The notes beneath the pieces are model-generated. The model searched no databases. It was given only the letters and a program-made list of their open reading frames with translations, and was not told where the DNA came from. A stretch of DNA of 64,000 bases. Source: Balanoglossus misakiensis (taxonomy: Eukaryota > Hemichordata). The stretch is from assembly GCA_040954595.2 (NCBI GenBank), contig CM082584.2, forward strand, positions 5,270,001 through 5,334,000, written 5' to 3'. Shown piece by piece: positions 32,423-44,520 of this stretch. Both the position numbers and the translations under genes were made by a program. The first letter of the stretch is position 1; each line of letters starts with the position of its first letter.

Positions 32423-35400
32423 CTAAAAAATGCAATTGAAATAATTTAACTCTTTTAGGAGCATGGTTCAGTCAAAGCCCATTGTTTTTCAGACTAAAAT
32501 TCAAATATCAACAAAAACATGGCACTTCACAAGCCTACATACTTTGTTGGGAAGCTCAATACTCGGCACTGTATAATCTATGCATGTTTTAAGTGAGTAG
32601 AACAAGAAACAGTGGTTGTTGAATAGATAAAAATAGCGACATAATCATCACTGTCCTATTAATATTTTGGTTAGATCCACTTCTTTCTCGGATTATTGAA
32701 ATTTTCACAGACTGCCTCTATACCAGAGTGTGTGTGCCATTCATACCAAATCCTTTCTGAAATAACCTTTTTGACATCAGTATATTGAAAAGTTCCTGTG
32801 GTGCCTAAGGGTCATTCTCAGATTGTCACAAAAGTTCAACTAACGAAATTCATTCGTTTAGATGGAGGGGGGTTTGATCTCAATTCGTTTAGTGAATTTC
32901 ACTTATTTAGATGACAACAATTTTCCTTTTTATGTTTTTATGAAAGCAAAAACCAATACCAAAGAAACAAATTTCCTCTGTTGAACTATGTGACAATCTG
33001 AGATGGTCCCTAATAGAACCTAACACTCCCAAGTACCTTGGATCAGATTTCTCACACAAGCCCCAACATGTGTGAGACAAATTATCCCCAACTCGCGTGA
33101 GAAATCTGATCCAAGGTCCTTGGAGTGCGAGATTCTATTTCTCACACGAACAAAGATTTGCTAAATGCGCTCAGAGACATTGATTCATTGACTGGGTAAC
33201 GGTTGTCAGACACATTGTAGTTTCTGTCCATGTGTTACACATTGCGCCATTGGATAACATTTCGTGCATGTTAATTAAAGAATGTTTATCATCCAATCAG
33301 CGATCATGTGATACAACACTTTCGAGTCTGCGAGAGTGTGGGATCGATTAATCACGCCCAGTGGCCAGGATTGTGAAGAAGAAAAATACTGCAAAAAGGG
33401 ATATTTTCGTGACAGGAAATTTTTGCAATATCAAAAGAGGCAACTGTCACACGACAATTAATTTTCACGTTCTCATACGTCACTAACTGCATTGTTATCA
33501 CCTAAAAACGTTTTCACGCGACGTTTTATTTTTCACGTTTTTTTTACCTGCTCTTCAGAAGTTCGCAAAAATTTATTGTTCTCGAAAATTTCCCATTTTA
33601 CAGTATGCAAGTCTTATATTATAATCTTGTTAGCATTTTACCTGAGTTAACAAGTATCTGAGTCGTTGCACAACTAATTCCAATTGCTTATTATGTTCCT
33701 GAAGAATTTCTTGTCTTGCTTTCATCTCTTCACGGTCTTCTTTCCAATGTTCCACATTTATTCGACTGGCTTCACTTTCTGAAACATCCGTTCTCTTCAT
33801 GATTTCCATCTCTTTCAATAAGTCCCTGCAACAAACAAACACTTTAATGCACCCTAGACTCTACACATTCAAAGTACTTTTCAGCTATCACTTTACTGTC
33901 ATTTTCGTATCATATACATGCACTTGTTTACAATCAAGTTTTTTACAAAAATTTTTTTTTTTTTTAAAACAGCATATCATATCGTAATATGATACCTTTT
34001 TGTACTCAGAAAAATATTCTTCTAGAATTTCTCAATACTATCTTAACGTACATTTTCCTTATTTCTTGATACATGTGTATGTGTATTGTAGACAGTTTTT
34101 GAGCACATCTTTCTGCTAAATTAGTCATCTTATGTTTCTGCAAGTTATCTTATTGAACCTGTCAAATGTAGCCTTGTTACATGTATCTCATTACACTTAC
34201 AACTTCAGCTAGAAAAAATATTTGAAAAATGTTCCTCTGATTTTTCAGACTTTGAATTTTTTCCCTAATTATAAAATACCAAGCACCTTTAGCAGCAATG
34301 TGTACGTCCTTCCCCTGGCCTTACCTATTTTCTTGTTCTAGATGAGATATCAGTTCTTTCAATTCACGGATTTCATTGGCTGCGGCTATTGAACTTCTAC
34401 TGGAATATGTCTTCCATGAATCTCTCAAAGAATTCTTCAGCAAGCTGCCATCAGTTTGTTGTGGTCTGTTCACTTTATGTGGTGCTGTCACTGCTTCTAC
34501 CTCAGCCAACCTACGTGTCACAGATCACAAAACAAAAACCCTTTATTAGGTGCCATAAGGCAGTGTACTGTCCTATTACAACAGACAAGATGGCGGCGAC
34601 CATAGTTTGTGTCGGAGATCAGGAAAATACAAGCATATTGGGTGAAAAGACAAGACGAAACTAAAGTCTACTTATACGGTGCACATGAAAAATGGAAGGA
34701 AGTGAAAGAAGTCCACTATTTGAATGTGTCGAACGCAAAGTTTTTCAGAAAATTGGATTGAACATTATGTCTGTATACACGAAATTATGCACATGCGCAT
34801 CTATGGCTCAACAGCTCAGACAACCTCTAGTGTTCAATTTTTAAGATTCAGCCAATTGCAAGAATAATACATACCTTCTAGAAAGCTTGCCAATCTTAAG
34901 ATGCATCTCTGAATCCGATCTATTCAGGTCACTATAAAGCAAAATGAAAAGCAAATCTCTAAATCTGACATCTTAATAAAACTTTATGTCACATCATGGA
35001 ATATTTTTCACCAAGGTCATGGAATACAGCTGAATGGGTCTGGAATTGCATTGATATTCAGTGCCAGAAAAATGAATGGAGATTCCCAAGTAAAATTTGA
35101 AAGGGGACCATCCACACCAATTTCACTGTGGAAGATTAAAAAATGACAGGACAGAATGTGATTTACTTACGTTTCATAGGAGCTGTCATAATCACTGGTC
35201 GGTGGTATCGGCAAATAATTGGGTTTAAACTTTCGTCTGTGTTTCTTACTGAATCTGTTACGGACGGTCTTGGCAAAGGCTTTGGCATCATCTGTGGTTG
35301 AAGCCTGGAAGAAGATAAAGATTCCAAGGTGTTAGTGACATAGTGCTAATGGACGGTGTGTTAAATTCTCACATTCCCAGCTGCTGGGGTGTGTGTGGCA

Positions 35401-38400
35401 TCCCAAGTGTGGGATAAATCAATACCACACTCTCAGAAATTAAAAAACGTTATATGACATGCGTGCTGATTGGATAATAAACAATCCTTGCCTAAGCACA
35501 TTTAAAATCTTATCCAATGGCGTAATGGGTAGCACATGGACAAGAACTGAGGTGCCAGACGACAGTCATGTAGTCAATAATTTACTGTTTGTTACGCACA
35601 TTCAACAAATTTTGGTGTAATGTAAAAAAAAAAAAAAATTCACACCAACAAATGTGGATGTAATATTTCACACTTGTTGGGGATATTTTGTCTAACGTAT
35701 ACATGTACATCAAATGTACTTTATTTTAAAAGTGCAAACATATGAGGAACATCTCTAACAGCAATGCCAAAGATTGGTACAAGATCACACTACGGTATAC
35801 TTACAGCCACTACAAATTCCCGTACAGGATGTGTGTATTTGTGACTTTTGCTGGAACGGTTGGTGAAGAAACATTCCTGACACAAGTCAAAGTTGAAACA
35901 TTTGAGGCACTTGTATCTGAATCCTATCACAGGATACGCTTTGCAGATGTTACATTTCACTTCGTGTTTCACTGAAATTAAACGAAAAATGACGGTTATA
36001 CACAGCACCGTTTGCAATGTTCATTTTGTCATGCCATACTTGTTGGAAAAACAAACTGGTTGTCACTGAACTACTACAGATATTACCACAGCTTCTTGCT
36101 TAGCTGTGAAGGACTTCATATCCTCAGATGTATTTATCAGTGGTTGCAAGTCATGATGGAACACATCTGAATTTCTCAGTGGAGGTGACATTTGACTTAG
36201 AATGTCGGACATCACTTACTTGTTTCAGCAGTAGCGAGTCGATGCATCGTTGGAAACCAGACCAGCGTTTCGGGTTCGGCCATCAACCAATTCATGAGCC
36301 GATCTTCAGTCAATGCTGACCCCATACACTGGCAGTTGAAAATCATAACCAAACAGTAAGCTCTCAATATATTCATGATGATGAAACACACATATGACCA
36401 CTTGGCAATCATTTCAAATATCAAAAACCCATGACAAATCAATACTGGTGAATTAGTTATTGATATCACCTTGAAGTCCATAATTGTCAAATACTTCCAC
36501 CAGCTGTGTTGACACAAATGAGGTTGCATGTACATCTCGAACCAAAAATCAAAATTTGTAAACTACAATGTGTACTTACAGTTTCAAACACATTATTCAA
36601 AGCATGGTTCACTTCAAAACCTTGAAAAGATGCACTTTCATAAACTGCATCCACAATCTGAAAAAGAGAGAGAGAAAACAAAAAAGTGTTGGACTTTATT
36701 TTTTTTAAATATTTGACTACTATTAAAGTACTAGGTAAAAGTAGTGTGACCTTGAGATGGTTTCAAATAATAACTTCTAACAGCTTCCATTCAGAGTGGG
36801 GTAAATGTCCCTGAAGGGTCATTCGTATTGGTAGCTCAGCTTTCTCAAAACATTTTTTTTCACTTCAATTTGATATCATGAATCAAAGGTTGCATATTAA
36901 GTTACCAGCCAGACCAGCTCTGACCTGCGGTAGACTATCTAACAGCCCACGGTCGGCTACCAGGCTCTTTTAATACATGTTGCACACAGACGTGCCCTCA
37001 ACCATTTACTAGTAAATGAGACGCACCATACTTTACTGACTCGTAGGCAGAGCTTCACTCGGCCGTTGAGGGCGCACATTCAATCAAATGCTAAGTCTGC
37101 GTAGGCCGCAGTGAGAGAGTCTATGACCCGCTCGCGGTTGCTGGGTTTCACAGCTATGGCACTTGTCAGCAGTTTTAGATCTATTATGCAAGAACACTGC
37201 TCGCTTGATTACACTACTATCCTTTACTGCCATTGATGAATGATATTTGTGCTGGTTTCAGTATTGTTGCATATTAAATATCATGGACAAGTTCATAAGA
37301 ATAAGACAGTTTACCAAAACTGACAATAATTGCCACCAAAAAAATTGTATTTGTAAATGGTTAATGGCAATCGACAGATACAAATGCAATCCATTTTCGT
37401 ACAATTATATTCAGCTCTGTGGCTGACAGCAAAGCTACAATATAAATTACAAGTTACATGTATAGCTATTCAAGCTTGAAAAATACAGAATGAGTCAGTC
37501 TGGCTAACATACATCCTACAAACCATCAGCTGTATATGATATTTGTAATGTTCAGTGTTGCTCATATAAAATTACCTGAGCCATGTCTTGGAGGAATGCC
37601 GTCATCTGCTTTCTGCTCACAATGCCACTGCTATCACTGATTTGTTGAAAGAAGTCTGCAAACAATCCAAAAAGATTTCAGTGGAGCTGTCAACTGTTGA
37701 TTGCAAATGTTACCGTAATCCTAAATATATTACCTGAAGTTTACCAAAGTTATATAGTGACATAGATTGAGGACATTAACCCCCACCCAATCTGATTAAT
37801 ATCAGTTGTAGAGATATAAGGGCTCCATGTTTCAATTGCTAGGTGAAGGACTATTGAAGGGAAATACATGAGCCTTTATTCAAGTTGGGATTTAGTAAAT
37901 AGTTATTGGAGAACAAAGAAATTAAAATATGCTGGGCATACACTGTAAAACGGGTTATTTGCGCGAGCAATACATTTTTGCGAAATACGTGAGAGCAACA
38001 AAAAAAACGTGAAAATAAAAAGTCGCTTAATTAGTGAAACATGAGAATGTGAAAATTAATCCTTGCATAACAGTTGCCTCTTTTGATATCGCAAAAATTT
38101 ACTTTCGCAAAAATAACCATTTTACAGTATTTCTCTTTACAGTTGATTTTTAATCACAGATTGATTCTACCCCACTCTTGCCTTTGGCACACACAGAGAA
38201 AATGCAACTTGTTGTAACATAATTTCAGAAAAGGTCAGGTTCTTAATATCTCTTCCCTACAGTCATTTAGTCATTATTAAAATGCATCCATAAATTATGC
38301 AGCCATACCTTTTCACACACACGTCACGACACATGCTGGGCACTATTGATCAATAAGCTACCCAATGCTACACAGCGTGCCCTCTAAGCCCACCTGACAT

Positions 38401-41400
38401 GCCACTGAACCAACAAACCCACTGGTGACTCAAGAAAATTATCCTCACACTACATTGCAAAGGTATAGGGCTGAATCAGAGAAATATTTAGAAATCCTCA
38501 AATTGACTCAAAACTTATAAAAATTGTTTGTTAGCGGGCACACTGATGCTACATATACGGTGATATCAAACGACACAAATGCCACATACGCTACAACCTC
38601 ATCCTCTTAGCTGCTTAATCCTTCATGTTCATATGTGATAATCTCCTCTCAATGGGATACAACTTTTCTCATGTGTGTTGTAACATGGTATAACATACAG
38701 TTTTAATGTCAATTAATTTTTACTGGTACTCACATCTATATTTATCTGTGATTCTTGCTGAACACATTGTCACCAAAGCAATTTTTACAGACAGCACTCG
38801 GATACAACCTGCCCTTCCCCTGAAAATAAGGTATCAAATTACACATTCAAGTGAATGTAACTGGTGAGTTCAATTTCCAGTTTTATCAACTGTACATAAA
38901 ATTAACCACCTTGAAGGATGGGTTCAGATACTGAGCTTTCAGAAAATGTATCTAAAGTATGTGAGGCCCCTTTGATTATCTTTATGGTGTAGGTAACTTC
39001 TATCATCACTTTAAGCCTTTCATCCCCCATTTCCCTCTTTAGAGGTCCAAGCTTACCATAGAAAACAATGGGTTTGGACTGAACCATGGTGGTGATAGGG
39101 TTAGCAGAGCAAAGATACTGCCATCACAACTGCAAATCATACTTTTGGTCATTATTTTACTATGATGCATAACATCCCAATTTATTTTAATGATTTTTAC
39201 ATTTTATCATTTCTTATCTTCTTTCAGATAAAGAAAAGGGATTGCTGGAGTTGAGGAGAAACTGAAAAGTTTTGACTTAAAATATTAAGTTCTTTGGGAG
39301 CATGTAACTCACTGTTTGTTCCACAGAAAGACAGGCAAAGTTCATGTGAAAGAAAACACAAGCACTAATAGCATGCGTAAGTCCTCAGTGTCAAAATATA
39401 CTTACATGTCAAAGAGATTCAAAATCCAATTGAGACAAAGATCTGAGTGTAAATTCACATCAATATATCTTGGCATCATTTGCTTCGTCATGAAGTATAT
39501 ATCTGAAATAACAGCCTGCAGGTCCAAGACATCCATAACTGTGTCGTTGTGTTCTCGGTAGCCATGTTGTTCTAATGCACTGGTCACTGTTGTCAGATCA
39601 ACCACGTGAACTGTAATACAGTCAAGAATACAAGTTTACTATTGGGATATGACTCAATGAAGGGTTAGACAGAGGCTGAACTCGCTGGAATGCTCCTAGC
39701 TGTTGGTCCATAGCTGTGTTGTTTTTGGACAGGATTTTCTACCTTTTTAATACTGATTTTGACTTTGATGATTTTTTACCCCCAAGTCGTAAAAAATTAG
39801 CCAAAAAGGTAGAAATTTCTGTCTGAAAACACCACAGCTATGGACTCAGAGCTAAACTGCTCCAAGGTGCGTTAGGAGTACAGGTCTGTACATTGGCCCA
39901 AATATTGTAAAACACTTTGATTTAGTAGCATGCTTTTATAGCAAATTTGGATTTTGAGTACAATTAACAGGTTTTTATTGTAGCTATAAAGGCATCTTAA
40001 CCCTGGTAACTATAGAGAAAATATTGAATAGAGGGTTTTCAAGTAAATACACACTTAGCTAGATTAGCTAAAATAACCTGCTTACATACTCAAGTCAATA
40101 TGGATGACCACCCTAATCAATGCAAACAAACAAGCTGACAAACATGAAGTTACCCTAGACTGGCCACATCCTTACTTACATTTGAGGAATTTTTGCATTA
40201 TTCTCACTTTCATGGCTGCCCGATAAGCTGCATACTTGATGTTGTTCAGTGTATCTAAAGAAGTAATAAAACATACATTTGTTTTAAACTGATGCTACAC
40301 CTATTCAATGACTGTCAAGCAAATGATTCAAATTATTCATCAATACAAAAACAACAAATTGTACCATGCTTACTTAAAGATTCCATATTTTTGACAAAAC
40401 TTGGATGATCCCACTGAGTTCTCTCTGTATAATGACTAAATAAAGAGAAAATAGGGCAAAAGTGGTCATATATTATATCAACAGTAAAAATGAGTCAACT
40501 ACATGTATGAAAAAAAACAAATATCATGATGCCCATTCAGCTGCAGTGTCTAGTGTTTGCGTTTGTAAGTGAACTTTTGCTGTAAAACTAGCACAGGTAC
40601 TTACCTGACATAATATGGAATTCCTGTATTTGTTTCTGAACGTTCCCATCCTTCAATTCCATAATCTGGAAAATGGACAATACAAGCATCAAAGTTTGTT
40701 TCGGTGACACAGTCCTAAAGACTTCGTGGGAAGACTGGCAGTACAATTGACATGATTCGACCTCTCTACATCCATACTCCATCCACAGGGATTTATTCAG
40801 GGAAAGTAGATAAATGCTAGAATGATAGAAACTGATTAAGTTTTGTTGTCTGCCAGCCATTTGTTTTCTTCTTCTGCCTTTCTTACTGTCCGAAACCCTA
40901 GCTGAGCCTGGGGAGGGTTAGAATCGTACAGAAGAAGAAAATAAAGCTGGTAGACAACAAAACTTACTAGTATTTAGTTTCTCTCATAATTCGATATGAT
41001 CATATATCTACTTTCTCTGAATAAAGCCTATAGTGTAGCTGCAATGATTGTAGCGGCCGGTGCTGCTTGGTTGACTGGTGTGCAGCTACCTATAGTGCTG
41101 CACCACACCCCAAAATCAACATCGCCGCCCTCTAATGCCTATAATTTTCCTGTGGTGTACTAGAGAGTTGGACATACATGTATGAAACCAACAGTTGATA
41201 CCTTCATGCGTGGAGGTAGAAGACACAGGACCGCCAGAAAAAAAGAGTCTTTCACGTTTCAAGATACAGATGTTTACTACATGTACTACTGGCACTGTAC
41301 ATGTACGTTACGTATTACTATTACTGTGGTAACACCAACAGGCGGTTTAGCTCAACCGATCGGCGGATCACTGGTGGATAAGGGGGTGGTACACCAAATC

Positions 41401-41446
41401 ATGAAAAGGTGAAGTTACCTCGGTCCTCGGCTGCTTCAGTGGCCAT
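31535..41446 (-). CDS. Short dystrophin-superfamily protein: WW, EF-hand-like, ZZ, coiled coil (dystrotelin/dystrophin type)
   Basis: Sixteen coding exons in order: 41446-41419, 40665-40605, 40435-40374, 40254-40180, 39610-39406, 38819-38734, 37655-37576, 36657-36580, 36328-36220, 35971-35805, 35304-35171, 34931-34875, 34510-34325, 33825-33642, 32422-32065 and 31635-31535. All phases agree; total 1,971 nt, about 656 aa. The protein starts M-A-T-E-A-A-E-D-R and enters the WW domain by residue 16, so it lacks the actin-binding and spectrin parts of full dystrophin. The EF-hand-like and ZZ sequences resemble dystrophin more than dystrobrevin (KCNICK, IGFRYKCLKCFNFDLCQ). Dystrophin-family cores bind dystroglycan through WW-EF-ZZ and dystrobrevin through the coiled coils. 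Whether it is a dystrotelin orthologue or a separate short paralogue needs a tree. Confidence 0.87.
32812..33011. repeat. Foldback element, about 200 bp (dystrophin-family intron)
   Basis: The left end GGGTCATTCTCAGATTGTCA mirrors the right end TGTGACAATCTGAGATGGTC. Inner parts ACGAAATTCATTCGTTTAGA and GTTTAGTGAATTTCACTTAT are themselves partly inverted. Confidence 0.7.
33022..33132. repeat. Compact hairpin next to the foldback
   Basis: ACCTTGGATCAGATTTCTCA at 33035 faces TGAGAAATCTGATCCAAGGT at 33099-33117, a 20-bp perfect inverted match with about 43 bp between. Outer CACTCCCAAG and CTTGGAGTG extend the stem. Confidence 0.8.
33386..33605. repeat. CTGTAAAAC-family foldback repeat, reverse orientation
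   Basis: It starts TACTGCAAAAAGGGATATTT and ends TTTCCCATTTTACAGTA. The interior AGAGGCAACTGTCACACGAC and ATTAATTTTCACGTTCTCAT is the complement of the 19358 copy. It lies about 35 bp from the coiled-coil exon. Confidence 0.82.
33642..35304 (-). CDS. Dystrophin-family gene: post-ZZ linker and coiled-coil exons
   Basis: Exon 35304-35171 has AKAFAKTVRNRF and NYLPIPP (dystrophin 'DFAKVLKNKF' and 'GYLPVQT'). Exons 34931-34875 and 34510-34325 give SRRLAEVEAV and ELKELISHLEQENR. Exon 33825-33642 gives ARQEILQEHNKQLELVVQRL, matching dystrophin's second coiled coil ([20 protein letters not shown]). These coiled coils pair with dystrobrevin in known complexes. Confidence 0.88.
34545..34850. repeat. 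Interspersed repeat, second long copy
   Basis: AGGTGCCATAAGGCAGTGTA, AACAGACAAGATGGCGGCGA and GGAAGTGAAAGAAGTCCACT match 21600-21890. It lies in a dystrophin-family intron. Confidence 0.8.
35805..35971 (-). CDS. Dystrophin-family gene: ZZ zinc finger exon
   Basis: A single exon carries C-N-I-C, then C-L-K-C, C-Q-E-C and the late His pair (SHKYTH), the full ZZ ligand set. Acceptor TTTCAG is at 35972 and donor GTAAGT at 35804. In dystrophin the equivalent reads KCNICKECPIIGFRY, which matches well. Confidence 0.93.
36220..40254 (-). CDS. Dystrophin-family gene: EF-hand-like region exons 4-9
   Basis: Text in order: NNIKYAAYRAAMKVRIMQK (dystrophin NNVRFSAYRTAMKLRRLQK), then DLCLNWILNLFDM, GRAGCIRVLSVKIAL, DKYRYFFQQISDSSGIV, and EPETLVWFPTMHRLATAET (dystrophin EPQSMVWLPVLHRVAAAET). 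The degenerate EF hands support the WW domain structurally and do not show good calcium ligands. Exons: 40254-40180, 39610-39406, 38819-38734, 37655-37576, 36657-36580, 36328-36220. Confidence 0.88.
36900..37150. repeat. CpG-richer foldback-like repeat
   Basis: GGTCGGCTACCAGGCTC is followed by GCCCTCAACCATTTACTAGT and the mirrored TTGAGGGCGCACATTCAATC, then GTCTGCGTAGGCCGCAGTGA. A diverged relative lies at about 30010-30255. Confidence 0.55.
37942..38130. repeat. CTGTAAAAC-family foldback repeat
   Basis: ACTGTAAAACGGGTTATTTG opens and AAATAACCATTTTACAGTAT closes it, with GCGAGCAATACATTTTTGCG and TTTTGATATCGC inside. It is in a dystrophin-family intron. Confidence 0.85.
39014..39105. repeat. 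AACCCTTTCACC-family MITE, reverse copy
   Basis: From CCTTTCATCCCCCATTTCCC to ACCATGGTGGTGATAGGGTTA, with GAAAACAATGGGTTTGGACT inside. It is the inverse of 10310-10402. It gives the false minus-strand peptide MVQSKP. Confidence 0.72.
39690..39870. repeat. Foldback element in a dystrophin-family intron
   Basis: The left arm is AGCTGTTGGTCCATAGCTGT, then GGACAGGATTTTCTACCTTT. The right arm is AAAGGTAGAAATTTCTGTCT, then CACCACAGCTATGGACTCAG. The stem is about 60 bp, imperfect. Confidence 0.75.
40374..40665 (-). CDS. Dystrophin-family gene: WW domain exons 2-3
   Basis: Exon 2 (40665-40605) reads G-W-E-R-S-E-T-N-T-G-I-P-Y-Y-V and exon 3 (40435-40374) reads S-H-Y-T-E-R-T-Q-W-D-H-P. Together they hold both signature Trp, the Tyr-Tyr pair and the terminal Pro of a WW domain, with QWDHP in place of dystrophin CWDHP. 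Dystrophin's WW binds the PPxY of beta-dystroglycan. Confidence 0.9.
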
Positions 41447-44400
41447 TTTCAAAACCCCTGCACACAAGATCAACGCTGAGAAACTGCACCGATCTCTGCA
41501 CAACTACCAGTGTTTACCATCATCGGCCCAAGGACGCCATGATGCCTAACGTGTAACCTCGCGCGTTTTCACTTCTAAAACGAGAGTTGGTAATGCCTCA
41601 GCTCCAGAGGGCAGGGTCGATCACTGAGACTGGCGCGCGAAATGGGCGCGCGCAGAGAGGTCAATGGCCTCAATGGTTTTCCGTTGAAGTGCGATTTTCC
41701 CCCGGAGGTGGAGGTGGGGGTGGGGTTACTTCGCTTTCTAGATTTCGATGTGTTTCTCTTTTTTATCCGTGTGCATTACAATATTAAACAGAAGACTTTA
41801 CACTCGCACGTAAGCTTACCGACGGATTCCTTCCCCACGAAAGAAAAACAATCTATTAAACACAAGCAGAAAGGGAAAGTAAGATTATGCAATCAGCTGA
41901 AGCCATAGAGATAGGCAGCGTTTAGTCTCCCTGGACCTTTGCTTTGTCTTTCCTGTTCGCGTTCTGGCCACTATTGCTTCAAATTTGCTTTTTTGGTGGA
42001 CAAAAGACAGTGCATGATTGTTATTTCCTGGTCAAACTTGTATCGCAAACATGTTAGAAGATTTAGAAAATCTCGTTAGGCTATTGATGGAAGTAAACAC
42101 AATAAGCTTATGGGTACACTATCAAGAACATACCAATAATACAAATCTCTGTTCAGATTCGAAAGACTACTTTTTTGGTAAACTGTCCCGACAAAGCTAA
42201 AAACGGCCAAATTCGGAAAGGATGATTTCGCCTCGAAACTTGATGTAACTGTCCCCGGATATCTGAAATATACGGCTCTACTTGCATTTTAGTACACCAG
42301 AAACAAAACGGAATATGAACTTACAAATGATTCAAAGTACTAGTATTTTAGCCGCGCGTGTCAAAGGAGTTTGAGTTTTCATTAGGGGTGGATCTATTAT
42401 GAATGCTTGCAATATCGATATTCCACACACAAAACGGAATGTGAACTCAAATTCGCCAATGAAATATTTTAGCCATGTCAAAGGAATTTTCATTAATAAC
42501 GTACGTGTCTGCATTTAGGATATGATAGGACAGATTTCTTTGCGGGACTTATAACCATCCGGCTAAACTCCACTGCAAAAAAAATGATTGCGAAAATTGT
42601 TAATGAACTATGTTCATATCATTAAATTTTTCTTGACCAGGCCTACACGTAAATGATCGTGCTCATTTTCATCTCTCATTTCACAAGTTTCACATTCTGG
42701 ATTCCCTGCTGTTCATTTGTCTTCCCACCTTCCAATACTAAAACTTAAAAATTACCATCTCTCGACATATTTTGGATGTTTTCCCCCCATAAGTACAATT
42801 TCAGAAACTTCCCCATTCACTTATCTTCAACAGGAAATGATTGCATTTCGACTTTCATGTAAGCCTATAGAATTAGTTGGTCTACAGGTAGGCTAACTTC
42901 CCCTCTCACTCTCACAATAGCTTATTTACAATGTCCCCCTTTTCAGACGAATGTGTTTGAAGTGAAAATCAGAAGTCCGCAATTAAAATCAGAAGTACTA
43001 GTACATGTATGCAGTAAAAATAAGAAGTGAGCAAATTGCCATTGTAACTTTCGTAGTCCCCTCGCAGACCCCAACAATTTTCACTTCCCCCTCCCCAATC
43101 AAGCTTCCGTGTTTTACACGTACATCCCGTGCATTCCACAATACAAACGACTATCCTGTTTAGTGCAGATGGATGAGTCAGCGATTTTCACGCCTATTTT
43201 TCGTACCGGTAGTAATAATAATATGTGCGCATCAACACCAGCAACCTTGACGTTCACCCCGCCCGGAAGATCTCTTTTGAATTTCGTATTCACAATAGGC
43301 CTATGGTTATAATCGATACGCCGGTTTAACAGCGCCGCGTTTGTTTAGACAGATCTTCGGTACGTACAAACAAGGCCGCCTGTAAAAGCCTTTGTCCTTT
43401 TTGTTGTTTTACTGCTTTAACGGCCACGGTTTTAGTATTACAACCGAGTGGTCGAGGTCGACAATATCCCGAATATTTCGCTTAGTCATGTAGCGCAGTG
43501 GGCCAGCTTTGCTTAGTCATAAGTGGCAGAGACTACTTTTTAAATAGGGGTTGCCGTGTCATGTCTAGGGTAAAAAGTTCTCATCATCGTTCTACTAACA
43601 TGTTTAAATACCGACATTATACTGTAGTTTAATCGAATTATTCATATGGGAATGACAGGAAATTATATTTGACCACTGGATGTAATTTAACAGTAAGAAT
43701 TCCCACTTATTCACATCATAATGTTTTATGTGTATCATGATGACCGTTGACCCCGACACACAGTGTAATGGCAGAGCGAGGCGCAGGGTCTGTGATTTGG
43801 ATTGCCAGCGCGACGTACAGCTGACTACTTTGGGCTTGATGGCAGTTATTGTACCGTGGTTGGACTTAATACAACAAGTTAGGCCAACGTTGTCAGAAAT
43901 GGTAAGTAACTAGATCATAGTTTTCTAGCGATTGCCGATTTTCCGAGCGGTAACCGCACGTACACAGTAAGTACTCGACCACTGACATGCGACGTAGGCC
44001 CCGGCGTAACGTCATCGTGTAAGGATTGGACGTGTACTCGCGATTAATAGATAAATCAGACACGAAAGTTTGTGTTATGGGGTGACTTTCACGTACTTAT
44101 GTCAAAATCTTCTATAGATTGGTAATAGTAGTTTATTTTACGTTGAAATGCGTACGATTTTGAATCCCACATCACTGCCCCCATGTCAATTGTCATGTCA
44201 TCAGTGATTATGAAAATGGGTCATAGCACATATCCCGGGAAGTTCGATCCAACCCGGCCTCCACCCTCTTATGAAGCGGCATAACCTCATCAGAACGAAT
44301 CTGTATATGTAGACAACTTACAAACAATTCGTTTAACATGCTACGATGAGGTGTGAACGTTAGAAGGACTGCCAGTGCATTAGAACATCCGTCGCCGGCT

Positions 44401-44520
44401 GATCGAGCATGATTCAGCGGTTCGGTACAAAGTTCCAGTGCGTGTACTTGTGTAGGAGGACAGACGGCTTCGTACGATTTGATTTCCTACACAGTTTATA
44501 GCCATCATTTTAGCAGAGCA
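41447..44520. promoter_or_regulatory. Probable divergent promoter region of the dystrophin-family gene (-) and KEAP1 (+)
   Basis: 41440-41700 and 43,140-44,480 hold many more CpG (GGCGCGCGAAATGGGCGCGC, CCGCGTTTGTTTAGAC, CATGCGACGTAGGCC) than the surrounding DNA. The minus-strand ATG is at 41446. A + strand GTAAGT donor after TTGTCAGAAATG ends a candidate exon at 43901, which could be a non-coding KEAP1 first exon. No transcript data support this, so it is positional inference. Confidence 0.4.

Noticed and set aside
43728-43913. Possible coding first exon before the donor at 43901
   Set aside because: The peptide resembles nothing and KEAP1 has a good ATG of its own; kept only as a possible non-coding leader.
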